This document shows, piece after piece, positions 1-7,306 of a stretch of 13,436 nt of DNA (position 1 is the stretch's first letter; every line of letters begins with the position of its first letter). The position numbers and the translations under genes were made by a program. Origin of the DNA: an uncultured Candidatus Saccharibacteria bacterium (GTDB lineage: Bacteria > Patescibacteriota > Saccharimonadia > Saccharimonadales > UBA4665); the NCBI GenBank assembly GCA_903891235.1, contig CAITDW010000009.1, positions 1-13,436 of the forward strand. The letters are read 5' to 3'. The notes under the pieces are model-generated. The model saw nothing but the letters and a program-made list of their open reading frames with translations. It ran no database searches and was not told where the DNA came from.

Positions 1-193
1 AAAGAAAAAATATTAAAGATTTACCTTTTCGTTTAACCCTAAATATTATCGATCCAATTAGAAAATTATCAACATCAGCGTTCGAGTTAGGAAAACCTTT
101 TGGCCAATCATAAGAAACAGATTTAACTTGTAAATCTTTAATTAGACGATTTAGACCATTCTTGATAGTCTCAACTTCTGGTAACTCAGGCAT
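1..193 (-). CDS. mutM: Formamidopyrimidine-DNA glycosylase (Fpg/MutM), N-terminal part, cut by window edge
   Basis: Translating the minus strand from the ATG at 193 gives a protein beginning MPELPEVETI, the signature N-terminus of the Fpg/MutM bifunctional DNA glycosylase/AP lyase that removes 8-oxoguanine and other oxidised purines. Pro2 (the Schiff-base nucleophile after Met removal) and Glu3 (catalytic acid) are present. Lys58, in the string KRKGKSL, lines up with the conserved catalytic-domain Lys57 of processed E. coli Fpg. Only 64 codons lie in the window, all open, so the H2TH domain and C-terminal zinc finger cannot be assessed. The gene is divergent from the small gene at 226. Its own -10 candidate (TACAAT, 203-208) ends 9 bases before the ATG and there is no Shine-Dalgarno. 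The family call is secure from the N-terminus; distinguishing Fpg from Nei rests on PELPEVET. Confidence 0.93.
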   Translation of the reverse strand, partial: MPELPEVETIKNGLNRLIKDLQVKSVSYDWPKGFPNSNADVDNFLIGSIIFRVKRKGKSLIFFL

Positions 194-202
194 AGTTTAA
201 TT

Positions 203-219
203 ATTGTATCAGTTATAAT
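203..219. promoter_or_regulatory. Divergent back-to-back -10 boxes for mutM and the 226 gene
   Basis: On the minus strand TGATACAAT (211-203) is an extended -10 ending 9 bases before the mutM ATG. On the plus strand TATAAT (214-219) ends 6 bases before the ATG at 226. No good -35 is obvious for either and the two elements nearly overlap, so the two transcription units probably compete for polymerase. The short distances imply 5' leaders of about 0-2 nt. Confidence 0.55.
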
Positions 220-225
220 AAAACT

Positions 226-462
226 ATGGATGATATTTCAAAAATATTAAATCGAACAAAATTTATCGAACCAGACATCATACGTGAATTAAAAATGTTC
301 ATACAGGAAAAATATAAGGAAGAGGTTCAGATAAAGCTCAATAAGGATTTAATAATTATAAGTTCTAGTAGTGCCGGCTTAATTAACAGCTTAAGATTAG
401 ATTCAATTGAACTTGTTAGTCAATTAAAAATTGATAAAAAAATACTATTTAAAATTAGTTAG
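226..462 (+). CDS. Small DciA/DUF721-like protein (putative)
   Basis: This 78-residue protein has no signal peptide or membrane segment. The middle and C-terminus (about residues 34-78) alternate short beta strands and a helix: a hydrophobic strand (LIIISSSSA, 42-50), the string LINSLRLDSIELVSQL, and a final strand. This resembles the KH-like DUF721/DciA domain, whose core has a strand, small residues, then a leucine-arginine helix. DciA proteins help load or regulate the replicative helicase DnaB, which would suit the nearby primase, but I infer the family by eye from a short sequence. It is divergent from mutM, has a consensus TATAAT (214-219) 6 bases before its ATG and no Shine-Dalgarno. 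Its 3' end overlaps the convergent gene at 455-1018 by 8 bases. It could equally be an unrelated small conserved protein. Confidence 0.5.
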   Translation: MDDISKILNRTKFIEPDIIRELKMFIQEKYKEEVQIKLNKDLIIISSSSAGLINSLRLDSIELVSQLKIDKKILFKIS

Positions 463-1018
463 ACTGTTGATTTAGATTTACGTTATATGTAATAACATTA
501 TAGTCTGGATTTTGAATGCGAAAGAGAGTTTGAATATTATTAAGCTTACCGCCTATATTCTTTTGAGAACAACTAGTTGACCAAAGGCTTTGATTGACAG
601 TGCTTGGTCCATTAATAATCTGGTACTGGTATCGGTGACCTAATGGACATAGTCCTTTTGGAGTAGTTAGAGAAGACGATTGAGAGATATTAAAACCTTG
701 GTTATATAAACTTATTAGGAAAATATGATAAGCATTAGGATTATTAGGAATATTTGATGTATTTAATATTTTCCCCTGATAACCTTCATATATTGCTGTA
801 TTAATATTATTTTTACTGACAGTAATTGCAATAGATCTATGAAGTGAATCATTATTAACAATACCTTCCTGAACATATCTAACTTCCATTGGAGTATTGT
901 AAAAATTGGCAAAATTATAAGGTTTATTTGACTTATTAGAAGTTAATCCATGAATAATCAGGAATAATACTCCTATTAGTAAACCGACAAATAATAATGC
1001 AGAAATTATGTATCTCAT
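455..1018 (-). CDS. Small exported or membrane-anchored protein, unknown function
   Basis: The 187-residue product starts with a strongly hydrophobic segment (about residues 3-24, preceded by MR), which is a signal anchor or uncleaved signal peptide. The rest (25-187) is a polar, Asn/Ser-rich domain predicted outside the membrane. Two cysteines, Cys124 (in CPLGHRY) and Cys150 (in WSTSC), are the only ones and could form a disulfide. I do not recognise the family. A good start is supported by AAGGA (1025-1029) 6 bases upstream of the ATG. A separate promoter (1038-1066) lies across the end of polA, so the gene need not depend on polA read-through. It converges on and overlaps by 8 bases the gene at 226-462, leaving no room for a terminator between them. 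Confidence 0.75.
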   Translation of the reverse strand: MRYIISALLFVGLLIGVLFLIIHGLTSNKSNKPYNFANFYNTPMEVRYVQEGIVNNDSLHRSIAITVSKNNINTAIYEGYQGKILNTSNIPNNPNAYHIFLISLYNQGFNISQSSSLTTPKGLCPLGHRYQYQIINGPSTVNQSLWSTSCSQKNIGGKLNNIQTLFRIQNPDYNVITYNVNLNQQSN

Positions 1019-1037
1019 AAAATATCCTTATAGCATA

Positions 1038-1066
1038 AGTATAACATATTATGCCTGATTATGCAA
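1038..1066 (-). promoter_or_regulatory. Sigma-70 promoter for the 455-1018 gene
   Basis: On the minus strand TTGCAT (1066-1061) is followed after exactly 17 bases by TATACT (1043-1038), preceded by TGT, which makes an extended -10. The expected start near 1031 leaves a leader of about a dozen bases containing the AAGGA ribosome site. The -35 abuts the polA stop codon (1069-1071). Confidence 0.65.
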
Positions 1067-1068
1067 TA

Positions 1069-3720
1069 TTAGAGTAGTCCCCAATTTTTAGCGACAGTAC
1101 TGTCAACGGTTAGTTTAACAGATAACTTAATTGTATTTTCCATGGCGTCTTTAATAATTTTCTCAACTTTTTTAGATTCATCTTCATCGACTTCAACTAA
1201 AACAGAGTCATGGATCTGAAGTAGCATCTTAGCGCTCGTATTAATTAGGGATTTATCCAGATCAATCATAGCTTTTTTCATAATGTCAGCTGCTGTTCCT
1301 TGAAATGGCATATTAACTGCTGCTCTCATGGCTGATTCACGAACCGCGAAATTAGAAGATTTTATATCTGGAGTTGGTCTTCTTCTACCAAAAATATTTT
1401 CGACATATCCATCTTCTTCGGCTTTTTTTCTGGTTTCATCTATAAATTTTTTCAATTTTGGCCTTACTTCAAAAAACCTATCTATGAAGTGCTTGGCTTG
1501 TGAATAATTCATACTTGTACCATTAGCCAATCCGTGTGGCCCAAGGCCATACATAACACCAAAATTTACAACCTTGGCTTCCCTTCTCATATTTTTTGTA
1601 ATATCTTCTATATTGCGGTCATATATAAGTGAAGCTGTTACCGCGTGAACATCAATATCATTATTAAATTGTTCGATTAAATCTTCGTCCTTAGAAAGAT
1701 GTGCAGCAATTCTAAGTTCAAACTGAGAATAGTCAGCGCTAATAAAAGTCTTACCTGGACCTGCGATAAATGCAGTTCTAATTCTTTTACCTAAATCTGT
1801 CCTAACGGGTATATTTTGAAGATTAGGATCAGTTGAAGACAGTCGACCTGTTTGAGCTATTGTTAGATTAAAAGTGGTATGAAGCCTTGATTGATTATCA
1901 ACCATTCTTGGAAGTGCATCTACATAAGTGGATTTTAGCTTAGTAACTTCTCTGTAGTTAGAAATTAAATCAATAATTTCATGCAATCCCCTAAGCTTCT
2001 CTAATTCTGAGGCAGCTGTAGAATAGGCTGTTTTACCTTTTTTAATGCCATTGGTTGGTAACTTTAGTTTATCGAATAATATTTCCGAAAGCTGAGCTGG
2101 GGAGCTAATATTAAATTCAGCTTCTGCATGTCCATAGATGTTTTGTTCTAGATCAGATATTAAATCATTTATTTCTTTAGAAAAATCATTCAGATAATTT
2201 GTGTTAAGTAGAATTCCTTCATCTTCCATCTTTGCCAAGACAGGAATAATTGGCCACTCAATTTCTTCAGCTAATTTTTTTAATTTGCCTATTTTTGGTA
2301 ATTTATCTTTTTGGTTATTATACAAGGACCATATTATTCCTGCCATTTCATCACTACGGTTAATTAAGTCTTCGTTATTGAGATTATCGAAACTAGAAAT
2401 CTCTATTCCTAGATCATCTTGGGCTAATTGAGCCAAGGATTGGTCTCTTCTTAGACTATTAATCAGGAAAGAACCAATCAATACATCATGACTAATCTTG
2501 AATAAATTCATATCTAGCTGGTATAAAAACTCAATTGTATTCTTTATGTCATAGCCAATTTTTTTTACGTTCTCATTTTGAATAATTGGATATAGTATTT
2601 GAATAATTTTTTTATTGTCTATTTTATTAATGTCTAGAATAAATACTTGTTTAGGATTGTCGCTAATAAATAAGAATTCTGGGTCTTTACCATGTTTACC
2701 TCTAGCCCGGCTGAACAAAACTATTTCTTGCTTGTCTTTGATTGAAAAATTATCTAGTTTTTCATCAGTATCTATTAATATTTTTTTAGCTGATGATGTG
2801 AAAATAGTAGAAGTTAGCTCTTCTTCCGTGCTTTCTATTTTCATGATTTCAGGCAACTGTCTGACAAGAGTTTTAAATTCTAATTTTTTTAATAATTCTA
2901 GTATGCGCTCAGGTTTAGCCTTTTTGCCATCAACCTCATTAAGATTTAGCTCAACTGGTGCGTCGTTCCAAATCTCGGCTAATTTATGACTCAAATATGC
3001 GAGATCTTTACCTGCCCTGAGTTTGTCAGCAGTAGAGTTTTTTACAAGATCGAGATTATCATAAACTCCATCTAACGTTTTATAGTCTTTTAGGAGTTGA
3101 ATTGCAGTTTTTGGGCCTACTCCAGGTACACCAGGAATATTGTCGCTAGAGTCACCCATGAGAGCCTTCAAATCAATAAATTGACTAACGTCTAATCCAT
3201 ATTTATCTGTAAAGTTTTTAGGATCATATAAATCTATATGGCCAAGCCCACTTTTAATTAAATAAGCTTTTGTGTGACTATTAACAAGTTGCAAAACGTC
3301 CATATCACTTGTTACCAACATAGTCTCGATGTTTTTTTCTTTAGCCTGAGTAGCTAATGTACCCATAATATCATCTGCCTCGTAATCATCTAATTCATAT
3401 AGTGGCCAACCAAAAGCATCCAGTAGTTCATGTAGGATTGGTATTTGATCGTAAAAATCTGGTGGAGCAGGTTTTCTTCCGGCCTTATATTGAGGGTATA
3501 GTTCAAGTCTCTTTCGAATATTAGTTTTTGGCTTATCCCAGGCAACAGCAACATAGTCAGGTTTTAATTTCCTAATAATCTCAAGGGCCATCACAGCGAA
3601 TCCATAGACTCCTCCGGTTGCAGTGCCATCTTTTGTCGACAAATTGGGCATAGCATAATATCCTCTATAAAAAATGCTTTTACCATCAATTATGACAAAT
3701 CTTTTATCGTAATCAGACAT
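1069..3720 (-). CDS. polA: DNA polymerase I, with 5' nuclease and inactive 3'-5' exonuclease domain
   Basis: This family A DNA polymerase (883 residues from the ATG at 3720) fills gaps and removes RNA primers. Residues 1-290 are the 5' flap nuclease, with Asp12 (VIIDG), YEADD 113-117, Asp139/Asp141 and the helix-hairpin-helix GVPGVGPKTA near 197-206. Residues about 300-490 have the fold of the proofreading domain, but the DxE motif and the KYD-type Asp are absent, so proofreading is predicted dead, as in Taq. The polymerase domain follows, with TGRLSSTDPNLQNIP, motif A DYSQFELR (Asp663), O-helix RREAKVVNFGVMYG (Phe720, Tyr724) and motif C HDS (Asp838). Two residues are unusual: Phe667 where Ile is typical, and Ser839 where Glu is typical. 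A second ATG at 3726 would add two residues, but the TATAAT ends only 2 bases before it, so 3720 is preferred for a leaderless start. The gene lies 48 bases after the kinase. Confidence 0.97.
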   Translation of the reverse strand: MSDYDKRFVIIDGKSIFYRGYYAMPNLSTKDGTATGGVYGFAVMALEIIRKLKPDYVAVAWDKPKTNIRKRLELYPQYKAGRKPAPPDFYDQIPILHELLDAFGWPLYELDDYEADDIMGTLATQAKEKNIETMLVTSDMDVLQLVNSHTKAYLIKSGLGHIDLYDPKNFTDKYGLDVSQFIDLKALMGDSSDNIPGVPGVGPKTAIQLLKDYKTLDGVYDNLDLVKNSTADKLRAGKDLAYLSHKLAEIWNDAPVELNLNEVDGKKAKPERILELLKKLEFKTLVRQLPEIMKIESTEEELTSTIFTSSAKKILIDTDEKLDNFSIKDKQEIVLFSRARGKHGKDPEFLFISDNPKQVFILDINKIDNKKIIQILYPIIQNENVKKIGYDIKNTIEFLYQLDMNLFKISHDVLIGSFLINSLRRDQSLAQLAQDDLGIEISSFDNLNNEDLINRSDEMAGIIWSLYNNQKDKLPKIGKLKKLAEEIEWPIIPVLAKMEDEGILLNTNYLNDFSKEINDLISDLEQNIYGHAEAEFNISSPAQLSEILFDKLKLPTNGIKKGKTAYSTAASELEKLRGLHEIIDLISNYREVTKLKSTYVDALPRMVDNQSRLHTTFNLTIAQTGRLSSTDPNLQNIPVRTDLGKRIRTAFIAGPGKTFISADYSQFELRIAAHLSKDEDLIEQFNNDIDVHAVTASLIYDRNIEDITKNMRREAKVVNFGVMYGLGPHGLANGTSMNYSQAKHFIDRFFEVRPKLKKFIDETRKKAEEDGYVENIFGRRRPTPDIKSSNFAVRESAMRAAVNMPFQGTAADIMKKAMIDLDKSLINTSAKMLLQIHDSVLVEVDEDESKKVEKIIKDAMENTIKLSVKLTVDSTVAKNWGLL

Positions 3721-3728
3721 ATACATTA

Positions 3729-3734
3729 ATTATA
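3729..3734 (-). promoter_or_regulatory. -10 box (TATAAT) ahead of polA
   Basis: On the minus strand a perfect TATAAT lies 8 bases before the ATG at 3720 and only 2 bases before the ATG at 3726. No convincing -35 is visible. If used, transcription would begin at about 3721-3722, giving a leaderless polA mRNA starting at the second ATG. It would make polA partly independent of the dnaG-rpoD transcript. Confidence 0.5.
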
Positions 3735-3768
3735 CCCTAATTAAAGCAATAGGTTAGCTCTACCGCTT

Positions 3769-4368
3769 TTAAACAGTTTTTAAAAGTTTTTGTGCAGCTT
3801 TAATAAATTCTTCAGTAGAGAGGTTATTGTTAATTTTCAAGTTGGATACTTGTTTAATGTAATTTAAATTCATCTGAACTTTTGAATCAATTCCAGGTTG
3901 AGGTTGTATCTGAGTACTTTCCTGTCTCATATATTCCTGATAGTCTAGATGTGGCTCACCGTATCTTAAATTGGCCATAGCACGTTCGTACCTTGTTTCA
4001 GGAGAACTATCTATCCAGATTAATTGGCCCTGGTTTTTTAATATAAAATCAGCATCAATGGGGGCTCTTATACTCCAAATCAATAGTCCCTTATAGGATT
4101 TATTTTTCGATGCTTTAAGATATTCTTCTAATGCAATATTCATTAAAACCTCTGGTCCTTTTTCTTGTCTCAGCCAATTTGATGTCTCGGTTAAATTAAT
4201 TCTAGAGATCGGATTTTCTTCATGTGCATGTCTCTTTCGAGTCAGGTCTCTAGCCATATCACCAAGAGAAACCCCGTAATAGCCTTTTTCGATAATATAC
4301 TTGGCTAAGGTGTCCTTACCTGATCTACTATATCCACTAATTCCTATAATTTTATTAATTTTTTGCAT
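3769..4368 (-). CDS. P-loop nucleotide/dephospho-CoA kinase-like protein (UPF0200-like)
   Basis: The 199-residue protein opens with a Walker A loop, GYSRSGKDT (12-20), of the GKDT type seen in NMP kinase, dNMP kinase and dephospho-CoA kinase-like families. SLGDMARD (34-41), WLRQEKGPEVL (65-75), WSIRAPIDADF (98-108, the place of the Walker B/IRS segment) and SSPETRYERA (121-130) follow the order of the AAA_18/UPF0200 proteins best known from archaea. It therefore probably phosphorylates a small nucleotide-like substrate. Whether it is the CoaE of this organism cannot be told from the sequence. It starts 11 bases after the rpoD stop, has no Shine-Dalgarno, and sits between rpoD and polA, so it is probably translated from the dnaG-rpoD transcript. 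Alternatives are a dNMP kinase or an orphan adenylate-kinase-like enzyme. Confidence 0.75.
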   Translation of the reverse strand: MQKINKIIGISGYSRSGKDTLAKYIIEKGYYGVSLGDMARDLTRKRHAHEENPISRINLTETSNWLRQEKGPEVLMNIALEEYLKASKNKSYKGLLIWSIRAPIDADFILKNQGQLIWIDSSPETRYERAMANLRYGEPHLDYQEYMRQESTQIQPQPGIDSKVQMNLNYIKQVSNLKINNNLSTEEFIKAAQKLLKTV

Positions 4369-4379
4369 CAGACAATAAA

Positions 4380-5492
4380 TTAACTAATGTAATCGTGAAG
4401 TTTTTTAGAGTCCTTGTGTTTTCTAAGTTTAGCTAGAGCCTTAGCTTCAATTTGCCTTATTCTTTCTCTTGTTACACTAAATTCTTGACCAACTTCTTCT
4501 AATGTATGGTATTTACCGTCTTCAAGACCAAATCGTAACTTTAATATTTTTTGTTCTCTTTCGGTTAATGCACCTAGTAATGATTTAATTTGTTCCTTCA
4601 TTAATTGTCCGGTTGCAGATTCTTCTGGACTAATTGTTTCCTCGTCTTCAATAAAATCAGATAATACAGACTCTTCCTCATCATCCTTTATACTTGCATC
4701 AAGGCTAGAGATATCTTGTTTAATTTTCATAATGTTTTCAACTTTTTCGATTTCTATTTCCATAGCTGTAGCTATTTCCTCGGTTGTTGGCTCTCGGTTT
4801 AATTCTTGAGTAAGACGTCTTTGAGTTCTTAGTAATTTATTAATAGTCTCAACCATATGTACAGGGATTCTAATTACTCTGGCTTGGTCAGCAATTGCTC
4901 TTGTTATGGCTTGCCTAATCCACCAAGTAGCATAGGTTGAAAATTTAAATCCTTTGTCTGGATCAAATTTTTCTACGGCTCTTAAAAGTCCAGTATTGCC
5001 CTCCTGAATCAGATCCAATAGGTCTAATCCTCTACCGGTATATCGCTTAGCAATAGATACAACAAGTCGCATATTAGCCTCTGCCATTTTTTCCTTAGCG
5101 TTTTTGTCTCCTGCTACTACTTTGTTAGCTAAGGTTAATTCATCTTCGGAGGATAATAGTGGGATTTTACCAATTTCTCTCAGGTATAACCTAACTGAAT
5201 CATCGGCTATGTCATCAATGTAACTGGTATCATTGTCGATTACTTCTTCGCCTTTTTCTAATACCCATTCATCGCTGAATTCTTTTTCATTTGGATCACG
5301 AGTAATCTCAATACTTGCTTCAGTTAAATCTGCATAAAGACTATCGAGTATTTCAACGTTATCTGGAGAGTCATTGATTGCTTCTAAGATTTCTTTCTGA
5401 TCGATAGTACCATTCTTAATAGCCTTTTCGAGTAATTTGTCTTTAATTTGCTCTAAATCTTCTTTAGTATTAACCTTTTTAGCTCTAGTCAT
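4380..5492 (-). CDS. rpoD: RNA polymerase principal sigma factor (sigma-70/SigA)
   Basis: The 370-residue product has the complete architecture of a housekeeping sigma factor. Region 1.1-like residues are at about 8-65, region 1.2 at 98-130 (DSVRLYLREIGKIPLL) and region 2 at 135-205, including the core-binding DLLDLIQEGNTGLLRAVEKF (157-176) and the -10-reading FSTYATWWIRQAITRAI (184-200). Region 3.0 at 208-216 keeps His212 and Glu215, the pair that contacts extended -10 promoters. Region 4.2 holds the helix-turn-helix VTRERIRQIEAKAL (340-353). The large nonconserved insert of proteobacterial RpoD is absent, as in SigA. The start is set by AAAGGA (5500-5505) 7 bases upstream. The ATG overlaps the dnaG stop by 8 bases, so translation is probably coupled to dnaG. 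It directs polymerase to the TATAAT-type boxes seen throughout the window. Confidence 0.98.
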   Translation of the reverse strand: MTRAKKVNTKEDLEQIKDKLLEKAIKNGTIDQKEILEAINDSPDNVEILDSLYADLTEASIEITRDPNEKEFSDEWVLEKGEEVIDNDTSYIDDIADDSVRLYLREIGKIPLLSSEDELTLANKVVAGDKNAKEKMAEANMRLVVSIAKRYTGRGLDLLDLIQEGNTGLLRAVEKFDPDKGFKFSTYATWWIRQAITRAIADQARVIRIPVHMVETINKLLRTQRRLTQELNREPTTEEIATAMEIEIEKVENIMKIKQDISSLDASIKDDEEESVLSDFIEDEETISPEESATGQLMKEQIKSLLGALTEREQKILKLRFGLEDGKYHTLEEVGQEFSVTRERIRQIEAKALAKLRKHKDSKKLHDYIS

Positions 5493-7242
5493 TTATAAGT
5501 CCTTTATTAATTTTTAGTAGTTTATCTAGTTCTTTTGCTTGCAATAGAAGTTCCCTGGCCTCACTAGGGCTAGCTTTATTTAGATTATTGGCAATTATAT
5601 TTTTCTTTTGTTTGACATATTGTTTTATGATTTGAGCCTCTAATAGGCTTGCTTCGTAATGAAGTTCAGTCGAGTCTTGAATTTTATACAATTCATCGTA
5701 CTGTAATAACAATATTTTAATATAGTCATCGATAAATTGCAAATCTGGATTTGGCTTCTGAAAATCAGCAATCTCAGGGTAATCTACTAAAAATTGATAT
5801 AGGCTACGAGCACTATCGGAATCAAACATATCTGGTAATAAATTATTCAATAAATGTCTTAGTTCTGAATTATTCATGACTATTGAGAGTAAGTGATTCT
5901 GATAACGACTAAGATCATATTTAATATCTTCTTTTTGAACATGTTTTTTGAGTGTTTTTTTAGGCTCTTTTTGAGTGTTGCCTAGTTTTGATTCTAAAGC
6001 AGATTTTGAAACATCAATTACTTTAGCAACAGTCGACATATAATGATCTTTTTCAACTGGATCATTAAGATTAGTTACTACTGCTAAAATTATATCTGAG
6101 AATTGTCTCTTACCTTGGCCACTGCTTAAATCAATCTTGTCTTTGTAATAATTTATTAACCAATCAACAGCATAAACTGGCTTTTCAATAGTTTGTAGCC
6201 ATTCATCCCTGTCTCTTTTGATTAGCTCATCAGGGTCTTTGTCGCCTTCAGGCAAAGATATCATAGATAGACTAACACCAACCTTTGAAGCAATTGGAAT
6301 AGCTCTTTCGGTTGCCTTTATGCCTGCCTGATCTTTGTCGAAACAAAGTCTTATATCTGAAACAAATCTATTTAAGCCTTTTAGATGAAATTCTGTTAAA
6401 GCTGTACCGGCTGTTGCAACGACTTGTTTCACGCCAGCTTGATGAGAAGATATTACGTCCATATTACCCTCAACAACAACTGCATACTCTAATTTTCGGA
6501 TAGATTCTTTGGCCTTATCGAGACCAAAAATGTGACGGCTTTTATCATATAGTAGAGTTTGTGGTGTATTGATATATTTTGGGGAATTTTCGCTTGCGAC
6601 AAGCTCTCTAGCAGTAAAACCAATTGTTTTACCCATTTGATCAGTCAATGGGATCATGATTCTCCCCCTGAACATATCAATTAAGCCTCGATCCCTATAC
6701 ACACCTAACCCAGATGATTTTATATCAGAATCTTGGTAGCCTTTTTTCTTTAAATAATCAACTAAGGCCGATTTAGTATTTGGAGAATAGCCAATTCTAA
6801 AAGCTAAGGCAGTTGGTTTATCAATTTTTCTCTTTTTGAAAACATATTCCTGGGCTAATAAGTTTTTAGATAAATATATCTGATAAAACTTTGTTGCTAT
6901 TTCAAGAATCTCATACATTTTCTCCTTAGTGTGACTATCCTTTTTGTATGTCTTAGTATCGTATTTATCTAAATCAACCCCGCTTTGACGAGCTAACATT
7001 TCAAGGGCTCCCCGAAAATCTAATCCTTCCATCTCCATAATGAAACTAAAAACATTACCGCCTTTGCCACTACTAAAATCATGCCATATTTGTTTTTCTG
7101 GACTTACTATAAAACTAGGGGACTTTTCAGAATTAAAAGGACTAAGACCTTTGAAATTTCTACCAGCTCTTTTTAGTTGAACATATTGACCAACAATATC
7201 TTCAATGGCAATTCTCTCTTTAATTTCATCTATAGCACTCAT
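5485..7242 (-). CDS. dnaG: DNA primase DnaG with degenerate zinc-binding domain
   Basis: This 585-residue primase makes the RNA primers for replication and works with DnaB helicase. The N-terminal CHC2-type domain (about 1-95) keeps the fold signature (PSFIVSPEKQ, GGNVFSF) but has lost all four zinc ligands: Ser34, Asn37, Asp55 and Ser58 stand where Cys, His, Cys and Cys are expected. The catalytic core follows. FRGRIMIPL (191-199) and the Toprim motifs are intact, with Glu258 in VVEGNMDV and Asp302/Asp304 in CFDKDQAG. Tyr of the usual EGYMDV is Asn260. The segment after about 445 is the DnaB-interacting helical region. It is the first gene of the cluster: a TACAAT box ends 9 bases before the ATG and there is no Shine-Dalgarno. 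It overlaps rpoD by 8 bases, an arrangement reminiscent of the macromolecular synthesis operon without rpsU. Confidence 0.97.
   Translation of the reverse strand: MSAIDEIKERIAIEDIVGQYVQLKRAGRNFKGLSPFNSEKSPSFIVSPEKQIWHDFSSGKGGNVFSFIMEMEGLDFRGALEMLARQSGVDLDKYDTKTYKKDSHTKEKMYEILEIATKFYQIYLSKNLLAQEYVFKKRKIDKPTALAFRIGYSPNTKSALVDYLKKKGYQDSDIKSSGLGVYRDRGLIDMFRGRIMIPLTDQMGKTIGFTARELVASENSPKYINTPQTLLYDKSRHIFGLDKAKESIRKLEYAVVVEGNMDVISSHQAGVKQVVATAGTALTEFHLKGLNRFVSDIRLCFDKDQAGIKATERAIPIASKVGVSLSMISLPEGDKDPDELIKRDRDEWLQTIEKPVYAVDWLINYYKDKIDLSSGQGKRQFSDIILAVVTNLNDPVEKDHYMSTVAKVIDVSKSALESKLGNTQKEPKKTLKKHVQKEDIKYDLSRYQNHLLSIVMNNSELRHLLNNLLPDMFDSDSARSLYQFLVDYPEIADFQKPNPDLQFIDDYIKILLLQYDELYKIQDSTELHYEASLLEAQIIKQYVKQKKNIIANNLNKASPSEARELLLQAKELDKLLKINKGLIND
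5500..5505 (-). promoter_or_regulatory. Ribosome binding site of rpoD inside dnaG
   Basis: AAAGGA lies 7 bases before the rpoD ATG at 5492, within the last codons of dnaG. It fixes the rpoD start. The operon-internal rpoD has a Shine-Dalgarno, whereas the operon-leading dnaG does not. Confidence 0.7.
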
Positions 7243-7251
7243 AATATTTAT

Positions 7252-7257
7252 ATTGTA
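7252..7257 (-). promoter_or_regulatory. -10 box ahead of dnaG
   Basis: On the minus strand TACAAT ends 9 bases before the dnaG ATG. No clear -35 is present at the right spacing. The predicted leader is about 2 nt. The same box with the same 9-base spacing precedes mutM. Confidence 0.45.
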
Positions 7258-7290
7258 CGCTAATATTGCTTGGGCTCATGAAGTCAGTTA

Positions 7291-7299
7291 TGGTTAAAT
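7291..7299 (+). promoter_or_regulatory. Extended -10 ahead of the 7307 gene
   Basis: TGGTTAAAT is a TGn-extended -10 ending 7 bases before the ATG at 7307. A weak -35 candidate TTGGGC (7270-7275) lies 18 bases upstream of the hexamer. It is divergent from the dnaG promoter within a 64-base gap. No Shine-Dalgarno is present. Confidence 0.45.
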
Positions 7300-7306
7300 A
7301 GATGAT

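Noticed and set aside
2201..2989. Open frames on the plus strand opposite polA
   Set aside because: They lie wholly inside polA on the opposite strand, have no ribosome site or recognisable domain, and read as Ser/Leu-rich antisense translation.
3727..3768. Terminator hairpin between the kinase and polA genes
   Set aside because: AAAGC/GCTTT can pair, but the loop is long, inner pairs are interrupted, and no T-run follows in the direction of transcription.
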